Source: JAHEEL01 sp963836085 (GTDB lineage: Bacteria; Actinomycetota; Acidimicrobiia; Spongiisociales; UBA5794). From it: a stretch of 64,000 nt of DNA. The translations under genes were made by a program, and so were the position numbers. The first letter of the stretch is position 1, and every line of letters starts with the position of its first letter. Under the pieces are notes generated by a model, which worked only from the letters and a program-made list of their open reading frames with translations, searched no databases and was not told the origin of the DNA. This document shows positions 41,732 through 50,470 of the stretch, in pieces. The stretch lies in NCBI GenBank assembly GCA_963836085.1, contig CAWIHT010000012.1, forward strand, positions 1 to 64,000, written 5' to 3'.

Positions 41732-43192
41732 TCACCCGAGCGGCTCGACAAGGGTGTCGACCCGCTCCCCGTCGATCACATCCGAATCGGCGTCCGAGGC
41801 TCGTCGTGCCGCGGTGGAGAGACCCCACAGATAGAGGGCAAGGAGTCCGGCGACCACGAGCACCGATGCGAAGCCGATGCCGGTGATGAACAGCACGATC
41901 ACGGCAACGGCGATGCCCACAATCCGCATCGCGTCGTGACGCGGCGCAATCCACTGGTCGAGTCCGCCTCCACCCGACTCTGAAGCGCTGTCGCCCTTCA
42001 GACGATCTGAGAGACCGGTAATCCAGGCGGGCCGACCGAGAAGGTATGCGGCGATCGCTACGACCATCGCAACCACCACAACGATGACAACCATGCTCCG
42101 CAGGCTCGCGACCACCTCGGAAAGAAGCGATTCCCCTGCGGCTCGTCCGTTGGGGTTCGCGATCTGTTCCACGACGGCCGATTCGAGACGACGTATCGCC
42201 GCGACCCCGATGACCAGGCCTGCAACAGTCGCGAGCGCCAGTTGGATGACGGTCCTACGGCGGGTGGGAGAGACCGCAACGGTAACCACCATCAGAACGA
42301 TGCTGAGCAACACGAGCAGCCACACGAACTGGTCAAGGCGCTGTGCTGCGTCTTGCGCCTCGACCAACTTCTGCTCACTGAGCAGAGTGACTTGACCGAA
42401 GTCCTCAGGCAGTTGTGCCTTGACGGCTTCCGAGAGCTGTTGCCTGCCCTCGTCCACGCCAGTGGAGATCACGTCTGGCAGGGTGACGTCCGGGAGGAAG
42501 TCCCTAACTTCGGCTGCAACGAGGCGCAGTGCTTCGTTGATCGTGGGCACCAGGTTGAGGCGAACTTCGCCGTTCTCGATGTAGACATTCGGCATCTCCG
42601 CAAGGTCGTTGCGCAGCAGCGCGACGCCTGCCACGTGAGCCTGCTCCACGATATTGGTGAAGCGAGCCTCGAACTCCGGCGACGTGACGAATGCGTCAAC
42701 GACCTCGGTGATGCGCGTCTCCAGCGCTGCCGCAATCGGCGCCGCGAGAACGGCCAACGATGGCCGATCGAGGCGGTCGAGCGCGGCTTGACCCCGATCC
42801 CCGACCTCGAGCGCTTCTATGAGCGTCTGCGACAGGTACTCATCGACGCCGGTGAGGGTTGCGGCGGCCCGTGCCTCCAGGGCGAGGGCCACGATGATCT
42901 CCGCCGAGACCCGTTCACTCATCGCCGCGTAGAGAGCAGGGTCGTCCAGGGCTGGCTGCACCACCTCCATGAATTGGTCCGTGTCAAACACCGTCTCATG
43001 TGCCCACACCGCGACCGTCGTCGTGACGACGGAGAGGGCGGTCAGGATCACGAGGACGACCGTCAGCCACCGTCGCCACCGCGTCCGCGTGGCGAGCCGC
43101 GAACGGAGCGCCTCGTTCTCGCTGCGAAGCTGCGACAACTCGGCTGTGGTGACAGTCGATCCCTGATCGGTGGTTTCGCGCGAGACGGTCAT
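41732..43192 (-). CDS. conserved actinobacterial membrane protein
   Basis: 486 residues, not assigned to a named family. Residues 15-36 may form a short coiled coil (LSQLRSENEALRSRL). One membrane helix follows (about 42-66), then a large outer region (67-300) predicted alpha-helical: FMEVVQPALDDPALYAAMSERV, TDQF and repeated helices. Four more helices lie between 295 and 470 with a short basic-acidic tail. The topology suggests a transducer or scaffold. AAGGAA is 8 nt before ATG 43192. A TAGAAT hexamer about 45 nt upstream could be its -10. Confidence 0.75.
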   Translation of the reverse strand: MTVSRETTDQGSTVTTAELSQLRSENEALRSRLATRTRWRRWLTVVLVILTALSVVTTTVAVWAHETVFDTDQFMEVVQPALDDPALYAAMSERVSAEIIVALALEARAAATLTGVDEYLSQTLIEALEVGDRGQAALDRLDRPSLAVLAAPIAAALETRITEVVDAFVTSPEFEARFTNIVEQAHVAGVALLRNDLAEMPNVYIENGEVRLNLVPTINEALRLVAAEVRDFLPDVTLPDVISTGVDEGRQQLSEAVKAQLPEDFGQVTLLSEQKLVEAQDAAQRLDQFVWLLVLLSIVLMVVTVAVSPTRRRTVIQLALATVAGLVIGVAAIRRLESAVVEQIANPNGRAAGESLLSEVVASLRSMVVIVVVVAMVVAIAAYLLGRPAWITGLSDRLKGDSASESGGGGLDQWIAPRHDAMRIVGIAVAVIVLFITGIGFASVLVVAGLLALYLWGLSTAARRASDADSDVIDGERVDTLVEPLG

Positions 43193-43413
43193 GCGGGGTG
43201 TTCCTTGGGAGCGTGGACGACTGCTGTCGTGTCCCTCGGATTCTACGATACGTCCAGCGCCTCGGCGTCAAGAACGGGTCGCTTTCTTGTCCAACCGCGA
43301 ACGGTAGGTCGAGCTGCTCGCAGGCGAGGATTCGAAACGAATGTCCCACGGGACCGGTCGCCGCGAGTGCGTTGCACCGGCTCGACACCGTGGGGTTTCG
43401 CTCGCTGTCCCAG

Positions 43414-43938
43414 CTAGGGGCGTTCCGGGAACCGCATCAGTTGCGGATCCAGGTCATTCGTCCATGGCAGGCCGGCGTTCTTCCACCCGTTCACCATCCG
43501 CTTGCGGTGGAACACGCTTCTTGGATCGTTGACCCGTTCGCCCTCCATGCCTTCGAGGATGTTGTAGACGTTCTGGTACCCGGCCTCTGCGAGGATGTTG
43601 ACTGCGAGGGCGGCACGCCCGCCGGAGCGGCACATGACCAGGATCGTGTCGGCCGGGTCCGCCCAGCGCGTCACATCGGGGATGAAGCGCGGGTTCCCGA
43701 CGATCGCGACCCGCCCCTTCTCCGGTTCCCACTCGTAGGTGTGCATCACGAACGGGATGTTCATCGCCATCTCCGGGTGCCCCACGAAGGCGTACTCCTC
43801 GGGTGTTCGCACGTCGAGGACCTTCACGTGGTCGCTGTCGGCCCCCCACTGCTCGTATGCCTCTCTTGGTGTCACGTAGAGACCGAGCTTGGTACGGCAG
43901 CCTTCCGGGACGGCGTACTCCGCCTTTGATGTATCCAT
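43414..43938 (-). CDS. rhodanese-like sulfurtransferase
   Basis: 174 residues. KVLDVRTPEEYAFVGHPEMAMNIPF and the active-site loop VMCRSGGRAALAVNIL are the rhodanese signatures; the loop cysteine is present (CRSGGR). The N-terminal SKAEYAVPEGCRTKLGLYVTPREAYEQW and C-terminal KNAGLPW flank a single domain. It is 19 nt downstream of a DszB-like gene and on the same strand, so the two are probably one operon in sulfur handling. The start is ATG 43938; TTG 43944 is an alternative with GGGAG 6 nt upstream. The persulfide donor and acceptor are unknown. Confidence 0.88.
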   Translation of the reverse strand: MDTSKAEYAVPEGCRTKLGLYVTPREAYEQWGADSDHVKVLDVRTPEEYAFVGHPEMAMNIPFVMHTYEWEPEKGRVAIVGNPRFIPDVTRWADPADTILVMCRSGGRAALAVNILAEAGYQNVYNILEGMEGERVNDPRSVFHRKRMVNGWKNAGLPWTNDLDPQLMRFPERP

Positions 43939-43957
43939 CGCCAATCACATCTCCCGT

Positions 43958-45124
43958 CTAGCCGAGCCGGGTGTCACTGACCTCGAGGGTGCCTCCCTCG
44001 GGGAGCTTCGTCCAACTCCGTCGCTCCCATTCCTCGGCAAGCACTTCTTTGGCTGCTTGCTCGAGGAACTCGGGGGCCGCCCACTCATCGACATCGAAGT
44101 CGTTCTTGATGTAGCCGTGCTCGAACATGAAGTCCTTGCCGATCTCGATCGTGGCCATGTTCATTGCATCCAGGCTCGGAACCATATCAACCTGCTTGAT
44201 GCCCTGATACGTGTCCTCTGCATCCAGGTAGAACGTCTGCCGGTTGAGGATCGCTCCGGCGGCCCGCTTGTGATCGTTTGACCAACGACCGACCTTGATC
44301 ATCGCCTTCATATAGGCAATGACCAGTTCAGGATGCTCATCGGCCATCACGTCGGTGCAGGTGATGACGGCAGGTGTATTGGCGACCTGGATCGTCCAGT
44401 CCGAACGCTTTGACAGGTCTTCGATCATCTTGATCTTGCCCGTGGCCTCCTGGAGGTGCTGGAAGACCTTGCTCTGCGTGTAGATCGCATCCACCTCACC
44501 GGCAAGCAGGGCGTTTTCGAGCGGCCGGAACGCCAAGTCGTGCTTGTGGTCGCGGCGCATCCACAGCTCTGACGGGTTGTTCATCTGGTTGACGAGCATC
44601 TCGGGCTTGTCGTACCAGTCATCGGCATAGGGATACTCAACCAACTCGATGTCATCCATGGTCATGTCGTTGAGTGCGAGCATGTTCAAGATGCCCATGT
44701 GCTCCTGGATGCGCCACCAGTCGTTCTTGATGGTGTTCAGGCTCTTCGAGATGCCGACCCTTTTGCCCTTCAGGTCGCTCATCTTCATCAACGGATCACC
44801 GGCACGCACCGCCATGCAGCCACCCTCGTGCACCCACGTGGCACCGAGCAGGCGCGTGCGACGCACATCTGCCTGAACGTGGATCGGCGGATACAGCCCA
44901 CCGAAACGGATCAGGTTGTCGAGATTGTGGATGTAGTGCGGATACCAGTTGTTCTCCGGTGCGTGACGGAAGTAGGCGTACTCCACACCGATCTTCTTGA
45001 ACTCCTCACGGCACCAACCCAACTCCTGATCCACATTGTTCGCCGACACCATCGGACAGTTCGTGAACCACACCTCCGACCAATCCAACGGGACGGTGGT
45101 AGAAACTCGCTCGACTTCAGACAT
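43958..45124 (-). CDS. DszB-like sulfinate desulfinase family protein
   Basis: 388 residues. It looks like a periplasmic-binding/NMT1 fold, but without a signal peptide, and specific stretches match 2'-hydroxybiphenyl-2-sulfinate desulfinase DszB as I recall it. These are FTNCPM (DszB YSNCPV), HNLDNLIRFGG (DszB QPAYTRFGG with His exactly 10 residues before Arg), RTRLLGAT (RTRLLGIT), GKRVGIS (GRRIGVS), VDAIYT (VDALYS) and DEWAAPEFL (DQWAAPEFL). The catalytic Cys, His and Arg of DszB correspond to Cys23, His63 and Arg73 here. The reaction would be loss of sulfite from an aryl or other sulfinate. dszA, dszC and a flavin reductase are not in the window. AAGGAG lies 10 nt before ATG 45124; a TTG at 45130 is possible. 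Confidence 0.75.
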   Translation of the reverse strand: MSEVERVSTTVPLDWSEVWFTNCPMVSANNVDQELGWCREEFKKIGVEYAYFRHAPENNWYPHYIHNLDNLIRFGGLYPPIHVQADVRRTRLLGATWVHEGGCMAVRAGDPLMKMSDLKGKRVGISKSLNTIKNDWWRIQEHMGILNMLALNDMTMDDIELVEYPYADDWYDKPEMLVNQMNNPSELWMRRDHKHDLAFRPLENALLAGEVDAIYTQSKVFQHLQEATGKIKMIEDLSKRSDWTIQVANTPAVITCTDVMADEHPELVIAYMKAMIKVGRWSNDHKRAAGAILNRQTFYLDAEDTYQGIKQVDMVPSLDAMNMATIEIGKDFMFEHGYIKNDFDVDEWAAPEFLEQAAKEVLAEEWERRSWTKLPEGGTLEVSDTRLG

Positions 45125-45255
45125 GACCAATCATCTCCTTGAAGACTGCAGTGGAAATCCGGATTCGCCTGGCACCAACAGTACGCCGCCACACACTCCG
45201 CCGGTAGAGGCCTACGCCACCAGCCATTGGGTGTGGCCGCTCGGCGACGCCGCAG

Positions 45256-45261
45256 TACGAT
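45256..45261 (+). promoter_or_regulatory. -10 hexamer TACGAT, leaderless start of EamA transporter
   Basis: TACGAT ends 6 nt before ATG 45268; no Shine-Dalgarno. Confidence 0.5.
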
Positions 45262-45267
45262 CCGCTG

Positions 45268-46143
45268 ATGCGTGGCACTTGGTTGATCCTCTTCGCCGCG
45301 GTGTTGTGGGGCACGACCGGAACGACCCAGGAGTTGGGACCCGAGGCGGCCAGTCCACTGGCCGTCGGATCGCTGCGGCTCCTCATTGGAGCCGTCGTTC
45401 TGGTGGTGATGGCACTCACCGCGAAACGCGAAGGCGGCTGGCGGTGGCTCGCCCGACCGGCCACGGTGTTTGCGGCGCTCGGAGTGGCGGCCTTCCAACT
45501 CTTCTTCTTCTCGGGGGTTGACCGGACAGGGGTGGCTGTGGGAACACTCCTCGCGCTCGGGTCTGCGGTGTTGTTCGTCGGCGCAATCGAGGCAATCCTC
45601 TCCGGTGCATGGCCGGATCCCAAGTGGATCGCAGCCACGGTCCCCGCGATCGTCGGACTCGCCTTGCTTGCATTGTCGACGCGTGAGGCCGACGTCGACG
45701 GCATGGGGGTGATCCTGTCGCTGGCAGCCGGCCTCTCATACGCGACCTACATCGTCGGTGCAGCCCGGCTGGCCCGGCTCGGCTCGGTGCGTCACTCGAC
45801 CGCTGCGGTCTTCACCCTGGCCTCGGTGATGCTTTTCCCGGTGGCGTTGAGCCAGGACCTGTCCTTCGTCGGTACCGTCGAAGGCGCCGCGATGGTCCTG
45901 TGGTTGGGTCTGGCGACTCTCGCGCTCGCCTACCTGCTGTTCACCTCGGGATTGCGAACGACCGACTCGGGCACGGCCGCGACGCTCTCGCTCGCGGAGC
46001 CGGTGACGGCCACCCTGCTTGGCGTTGTGGTGCTCGCCGAGCGACCGAGCGCCGGAGCCTGGCTCGGAATCGGCCTCATCGTTCTCGGCCTCGTACTCGC
46101 CGCCCGATGGTCCCAATCAGACGTCGCTTTGGTCCCCGGATAG
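45268..46143 (+). CDS. EamA/DMT family exporter
   Basis: 291 residues, ten hydrophobic helices in two five-helix repeats. FAAVLWGTTGTTQELGPEAASPLAVGSLRLLIGAVVL opens the first EamA repeat. The second (LSLAAGLSYATYIVGAARLAR...ATLSLAEPVTATLLGVVVLAERPSAGAWLGIGLIVLGLVLA) ends with the typical EPV-x(n)-ERP helix-loop. Family members export metabolites or amino acids; the substrate is not defined here. It is divergent from the DszB-like gene. Confidence 0.9.
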   Translation: MRGTWLILFAAVLWGTTGTTQELGPEAASPLAVGSLRLLIGAVVLVVMALTAKREGGWRWLARPATVFAALGVAAFQLFFFSGVDRTGVAVGTLLALGSAVLFVGAIEAILSGAWPDPKWIAATVPAIVGLALLALSTREADVDGMGVILSLAAGLSYATYIVGAARLARLGSVRHSTAAVFTLASVMLFPVALSQDLSFVGTVEGAAMVLWLGLATLALAYLLFTSGLRTTDSGTAATLSLAEPVTATLLGVVVLAERPSAGAWLGIGLIVLGLVLAARWSQSDVALVPG

Positions 46144-46183
46144 GCCCGAACCGCCAGACCTGCAACCCGATTTCATCCTCACC

Positions 46184-47446
46184 TCACGCGGCCGCGGCCG
46201 GTTCCGCTGTTCCTGCCGCCGAGCGGCGTTGGGTCAGCAGATAGCGGGCGATCGCGACGACAACGTATGCGGTGATCACAGAAACTGTGACAGGCGCGAT
46301 CGTCTCCGCTCCGAGGCCCAACGCAATCGCAGCGATGAAAGTGAGGCTGACCGGAGCGCGGAGGTACGAACCGGGGACGGCAGCAAGCATGCACGACAAG
46401 GCAAGGGCGAACGGTACGTCGGGGAACACCAGGAATACGAGGGTTCCCGCCGTCCCTCCGATGAAGATCAACGGAAAGACGTTGCCGCCCATGAACCCGG
46501 CACGCAGACTCAACGCCATCGCGATCATTTTGCCGATCAGAGCCGCAGCCAACAGACCGATGCCGAGCCCTGAAGCCCCGTCGACCACCGTGCCGAGCTG
46601 GGTCTGCCCAGCGCCGAGCGTGAGCGGGAGCGCGACCGCGATGAGACCGACCAGAGCACCGCCCCCGACACCCCGGACGTAGGGATTCGGGACGAAGCCC
46701 GTGACCCACTTGATCGCGAGCAGGATCACGACGAAGAGCGCCATCACGAGTGCCGCGAGCACGCCCAAAGCGACGGCGATCACCAAGTCCAAGTTCCGAT
46801 ACTCGTAGGCGGGGACTTCGTAGGACCCGAGAAAGGTCCGCCCGACCACGACGTAGAAGATGGCGAAGCCGATCACCGCAGCGATGAGTTGCGGGATGAT
46901 CGCCGTCACATAGCGCTCCTTGCGCGTGGGCGCGATCTCGGACACGAGGAAGGCGCCGAGGATCGGAGAGGTGAATGCTGCACCGAACGCCCCGGAAACA
47001 CCCGTCAGCGTGTAGTCCTGGTCCGCCTGACCCTCGGCCCACCGGCGGTGCGCAATCCACGATCCGAGTCCTCCGCCCATCACGACCAGTGCGAACGACG
47101 GCCCGAGGCTGGCACCGGCGATGGCGGAGACGGCAGCGATACCCGCCCACTGTGGCGCGGTGGTGTGGTCGACGGCGCCCGACTCGATGATTGCGACGCC
47201 ACCCGGCACTTTCTCGGGGATGTGCCACATCTGACGAAGCACCGCAACGGTCAGCCCACCGGCCGCGATCAGGGGTATCCACCACCACTCGCCGGACCAC
47301 CATGCTGTACCGGCGTCGCCGAAGAAGAGATCGATGATCTCCCCTGTTACGCCGAGATAGATCAATCCCAACACACCGCCGGCAATGCCGAGGATGACGG
47401 CCACGCCAAGAAGGCGCCGATACCAATCCGAGCCGAAGGGGAGCAT
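46184..47446 (-). CDS. CLC family chloride channel/transporter, no gating glutamate
   Basis: 420 residues with about ten helices. GASLGPSFALVVMGGGLGSW aligns with the CLC GREGPxxQ filter segment, but the external gating Glu position holds Leu. GKMIAMALSLRAGFMGGNVFPLIFIGGTAG is the second chloride-coordinating block, and PGSYLRAPVSLTFIA the third. The tail (AARYLLTQRRSAAGT) is short with no CBS domains. Without the gating glutamate, proton-coupled exchange would be unlikely, so passive chloride or other anion conduction is inferred. A Shine-Dalgarno (GAGG) precedes ATG 47446. Confidence 0.88.
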   Translation of the reverse strand: MLPFGSDWYRRLLGVAVILGIAGGVLGLIYLGVTGEIIDLFFGDAGTAWWSGEWWWIPLIAAGGLTVAVLRQMWHIPEKVPGGVAIIESGAVDHTTAPQWAGIAAVSAIAGASLGPSFALVVMGGGLGSWIAHRRWAEGQADQDYTLTGVSGAFGAAFTSPILGAFLVSEIAPTRKERYVTAIIPQLIAAVIGFAIFYVVVGRTFLGSYEVPAYEYRNLDLVIAVALGVLAALVMALFVVILLAIKWVTGFVPNPYVRGVGGGALVGLIAVALPLTLGAGQTQLGTVVDGASGLGIGLLAAALIGKMIAMALSLRAGFMGGNVFPLIFIGGTAGTLVFLVFPDVPFALALSCMLAAVPGSYLRAPVSLTFIAAIALGLGAETIAPVTVSVITAYVVVAIARYLLTQRRSAAGTAEPAAAA

Positions 47447-47695
47447 CTCAGAACCTCACACGTCGGCGATTCGTTGGAAGCGGCAGGCGGTTTGATCTGA
47501 GCACAGGGTCCCCTGGGTGGCGGAGTGCGTGTCGATCGTAGTCTTGACAGGAACCATCGCCGTGCTCGCCCAAGCCCGAGGCTCACCGCAGATGAAGAGT
47601 CGACTCCTGCCGTCGAGGACCGTACGCTCAGAACGACCGCGACGGAGCTCGATACCTCCGCTGCGGAAGCGAATCAAGGACGGAGTGGTTGAACC

Positions 47696-48070
47696 ATGGC
47701 GGATGTGAGGATCATCCTGTCGGGACTGTGGGTGGCGACGATGCTCGTCTACCTCCTCGGCGACGTGCTGCGACTGTTCGCCGGCGATATGACTCCCGGC
47801 GAGATCGACGGCCAACCGGCGTCGCAGACCATGTGGCTGGGTGCTGCCGCGATCATGCTGGTTCCGATCGTGATGGTCGTGCTCTCGCTGACGCTCCCCT
47901 ATCCCGCCATCCGGTGGGTCAGCATCGTGGTCGCCACGCTCGCCGTGGTCTTCAACCTCTTCGGCCTCCCATACGACGGCTGGTACGACAACTTCTTGAT
48001 CTTCGTGGGATTCGTCTTCAACGGCCTCGTCATTTGGTACGCCTGGACGTGGGCGACGACGGTTCCGTAG
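47696..48070 (+). CDS. DUF6326 family membrane protein
   Basis: 124 residues with four hydrophobic helices. ADVRIILSGLWVATMLVYLLGDVLRLFAGDMTPGEIDGQ is the conserved N-terminal part of the DUF6326 family as I know it; GLVIWYAWTW closes it. No function is established. The 249-nt gap upstream, between the CLC start and this ATG, holds no other gene that I can support; a TTGACA at 47553 has no good -10 partner. Confidence 0.7.
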   Translation: MADVRIILSGLWVATMLVYLLGDVLRLFAGDMTPGEIDGQPASQTMWLGAAAIMLVPIVMVVLSLTLPYPAIRWVSIVVATLAVVFNLFGLPYDGWYDNFLIFVGFVFNGLVIWYAWTWATTVP

Positions 48071-48095
48071 CGATACCGGGAGCAACTCGGCGTGG

Positions 48096-49991
48096 TCAGC
48101 CCGTCAGGTCGAGATTGGTGTCGACGAGTTCGCACGACTCCTTCCGGAGGAGGCCGAGATCGTCGGACGCGTCGCCCCCGAAGTTCGTGTCGTAGCGGAT
48201 CCCCTCCCAGATGTACTCCGCGGCAAGGAGCAGACCGGACCGTTCGTGATACCAACTGGTGATCGTCAAGACCTTCTCTGCATCGATTGTGCCCAGCGAC
48301 TCCGAGTCGTAGTCAAGCGTCGAGGTGTAGCTGCCCGAATACGGGACCACAGACCAGTCCTGCCCGTGCGCCGTCACGGTCGTCGTCGCACCCGGTGTCA
48401 TCGTCAATTCGGAGAAGGTCTCCACTTCCGTCGTGGTCTTCGAGATGGAGCCATCGGCGTTGTAGTGTTCGTGATTCACCACGGCGCCTGGGCGAACGTA
48501 GGGACCGCGACCGGACGGCACGGTCAGGCCCGGAGCGCCCCAATAGTCCCCCATACCCCAGCCGGCCGCGGCCTCCTCCATCACCTCGTACTCGGCACCG
48601 ATGGAGAGGATGGGCACCACCAGCAGTTGATCCGCCCAGCGGAACTTCCTTCGATAGTCCGATTCGACTCCCCGCGTTGTCTCCTCGCAGTGGTAGATCG
48701 CCTCGAAACCCTCGGTCGACACGGACGGGATCTCGCCTCCGATCGGCGGGGCCGGAAGTGTTGTCGTAGTCGTCGATGTCGTGGTGGTCGACGTCGTCGA
48801 TGCGTCTCCCGCGGCCACAGCATCGGTCTCGTCAACTGCCGTCGCGCTCGCGATGCACTGCCGGTACTGCCCATCATCAACACCGTTGAACTGGCCACAA
48901 CAGGTGCGGTACAACGCGTCGTCCACGATGTTCGTGCAGTGGCGCCAGTCCTGGTCGACGTGGGCAGCACAGTCGTGTTGCATCGCTGCGTCGCCAATTG
49001 ACCCACATACCGACGACTCGCCGACAGCAGCGGCCATGTCGTATGTGCAGAGGTCGCCCTCCAGATCCGGTTCATCTGCACACATATTGAAGATGGCGTC
49101 ATCGACAAACACCCTGCAGGCGTACTGCACATCCTCGCTCGCCGCCGAGCTACATCCGAAGAAGGCGAGGCTGTTCGGTTGCGAGATGCCAAGGATGGAT
49201 GCGCAGGCTCGAGTGAAGCCCCTCCACGTCGGACCGGAGTGTCCATAGTCCGTCACGAGGCTGGCGCACTGCTCGACGTTGAACGCGTCCTGGTTCTCTG
49301 CCATGACCTTGAGAACACACGATGCATTCCAGAAGTCGCCGCGGTCCACTCCGTTCACACCGCACACGGTGAGTTGGAAGTGTGCACGCTGTGCATTCGT
49401 TCGCTTCACGAGCAGATCCATGAGTTCGAGCGGGGTGCTACGCGGGATGGCGGCGGTGGCGATGCCGATTGCGCGGTCCTGATCCCTCGCCATGTCGACC
49501 ACCCACCGGAGAACCGGGTCCGGGTTGACGATGGCATCCGGCATGGGTTCGAAGACGATCAGATCCGCCGTCTCGGCGAAGTCCTTTGGCAACGAGACGG
49601 TGAACTCGAACTCCTTGGGACTCGCCGGCCCGCCGGCGAACTCCCACAGCACCGTCGGCACCAACCCACCGGGTTCGCTGATCCACATCGTGTGCATCGC
49701 GACCACGACGCCGTCGGCCAGTTGCTGGACCGGGAACGAGTAGACATAGGAGGTCCCGGAATCCGACTCGACCGTCAGGATGTCCTCCGCTGTGACCTCC
49801 GGCATGAACGCGGCGGCCATCTCGTCCCAGTCGATGAGTTCGCGATCCTCGAGAACTTCGGCACCGTTCTCGGAAGCGGCATCCACCTCATCCGATGCCG
49901 ACGATCCACACGCGCCCGCTCCGATTGCCAGGCTCGCGACAAGAATCCAGCGTGCAATCCCACGGTGCCCTACCCAGAACCCCATACCCAT
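48096..49991 (-). CDS. Cys-rich lipoprotein, unassigned
   Basis: 631 residues. An N-terminal lipoprotein signal ends in an AGAC lipobox near residue 28. The middle region, from about 190 to 385, contains around 20 cysteines (VCGVNGVDRGDFWNASC, CASLVTDYGHSG, ACASILGISQPNSLAFFGC, CADEPDLEGDLC, HVDQDWRHC, YRTCCGQ), implying many disulfide bonds. A run of about 20 Ser/Thr residues plus a Pro-rich linker separates a C-terminal domain (from about 415) rich in Tyr, Trp and Thr. I recognise no family. Two in-frame ATGs (49991, 49985) lie 6 nt apart; 49991 is used. It converges with the DUF6326 gene. Confidence 0.6.
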   Translation of the reverse strand: MGMGFWVGHRGIARWILVASLAIGAGACGSSASDEVDAASENGAEVLEDRELIDWDEMAAAFMPEVTAEDILTVESDSGTSYVYSFPVQQLADGVVVAMHTMWISEPGGLVPTVLWEFAGGPASPKEFEFTVSLPKDFAETADLIVFEPMPDAIVNPDPVLRWVVDMARDQDRAIGIATAAIPRSTPLELMDLLVKRTNAQRAHFQLTVCGVNGVDRGDFWNASCVLKVMAENQDAFNVEQCASLVTDYGHSGPTWRGFTRACASILGISQPNSLAFFGCSSAASEDVQYACRVFVDDAIFNMCADEPDLEGDLCTYDMAAAVGESSVCGSIGDAAMQHDCAAHVDQDWRHCTNIVDDALYRTCCGQFNGVDDGQYRQCIASATAVDETDAVAAGDASTTSTTTTSTTTTTLPAPPIGGEIPSVSTEGFEAIYHCEETTRGVESDYRRKFRWADQLLVVPILSIGAEYEVMEEAAAGWGMGDYWGAPGLTVPSGRGPYVRPGAVVNHEHYNADGSISKTTTEVETFSELTMTPGATTTVTAHGQDWSVVPYSGSYTSTLDYDSESLGTIDAEKVLTITSWYHERSGLLLAAEYIWEGIRYDTNFGGDASDDLGLLRKESCELVDTNLDLTG

Positions 49992-50105
49992 CCTTCGGCA
50001 GAATCGCCAGAATCCTAAGCCCAGTAACAGAAACGGAGAAATCCACCAAACGGGCCCGTACCATCTTCACGAGTGTGACAACGCCCGATGTGGGACGATG
50101 ACGGC

Positions 50106-50387
50106 ATGGCAGAAGCGAAGGCCATATCAGCGACCATCACCGGACGGGTTCAGGGTGTCGGCTACCGCTACTCCGTGGTGGGCATGGCCGGGAGGTTGGG
50201 CCTCATCGGATGGGTGCGAAACGCACCCGACGGATCCGTCGAGACGTGGGCTCAAGGTCGTGGACCCGTCCTCGACGAGTTCGTGGCGTTCCTGGAGGAA
50301 GGACCGCGATCGGCACGGGTCGATGGCGTTGGCGTCCGGCCCGTGACGCCCGACGAGTCGCTGACGAGCTTCACCGTTCGGTCCTGA
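50106..50387 (+). CDS. acyP: acylphosphatase
   Basis: 93 residues, the normal size. GRVQGVGYRYSVVGMAGRLGLIGWVRNAPDGSVETWAQG carries the phosphate-binding loop (GxVQGVGxR) and the catalytic Asn (RN); it hydrolyses acylphosphates such as carbamoyl-phosphate and 1,3-BPG. ATG 50106 was preferred to ATG 50088 because it fits the family length and a GACGAT hexamer sits 6 nt upstream. It is divergent from the Cys-rich lipoprotein and 83 nt upstream of the GerMN lipoprotein. Confidence 0.93.
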   Translation: MAEAKAISATITGRVQGVGYRYSVVGMAGRLGLIGWVRNAPDGSVETWAQGRGPVLDEFVAFLEEGPRSARVDGVGVRPVTPDESLTSFTVRS

Positions 50388-50470
50388 ACCACCCGGCGTG
50401 GAGTCGATCGCTTCCCGAACTCGCTCCTGATCCGTCACCGTCGGGGAACCGGGTGTACCTTGAGAGGGAC

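Noticed and set aside
43958..45124. ABC transporter substrate-binding protein
   Set aside because: No signal peptide or lipobox, no permease or ATPase nearby, and DszB catalytic residues and motifs are conserved.
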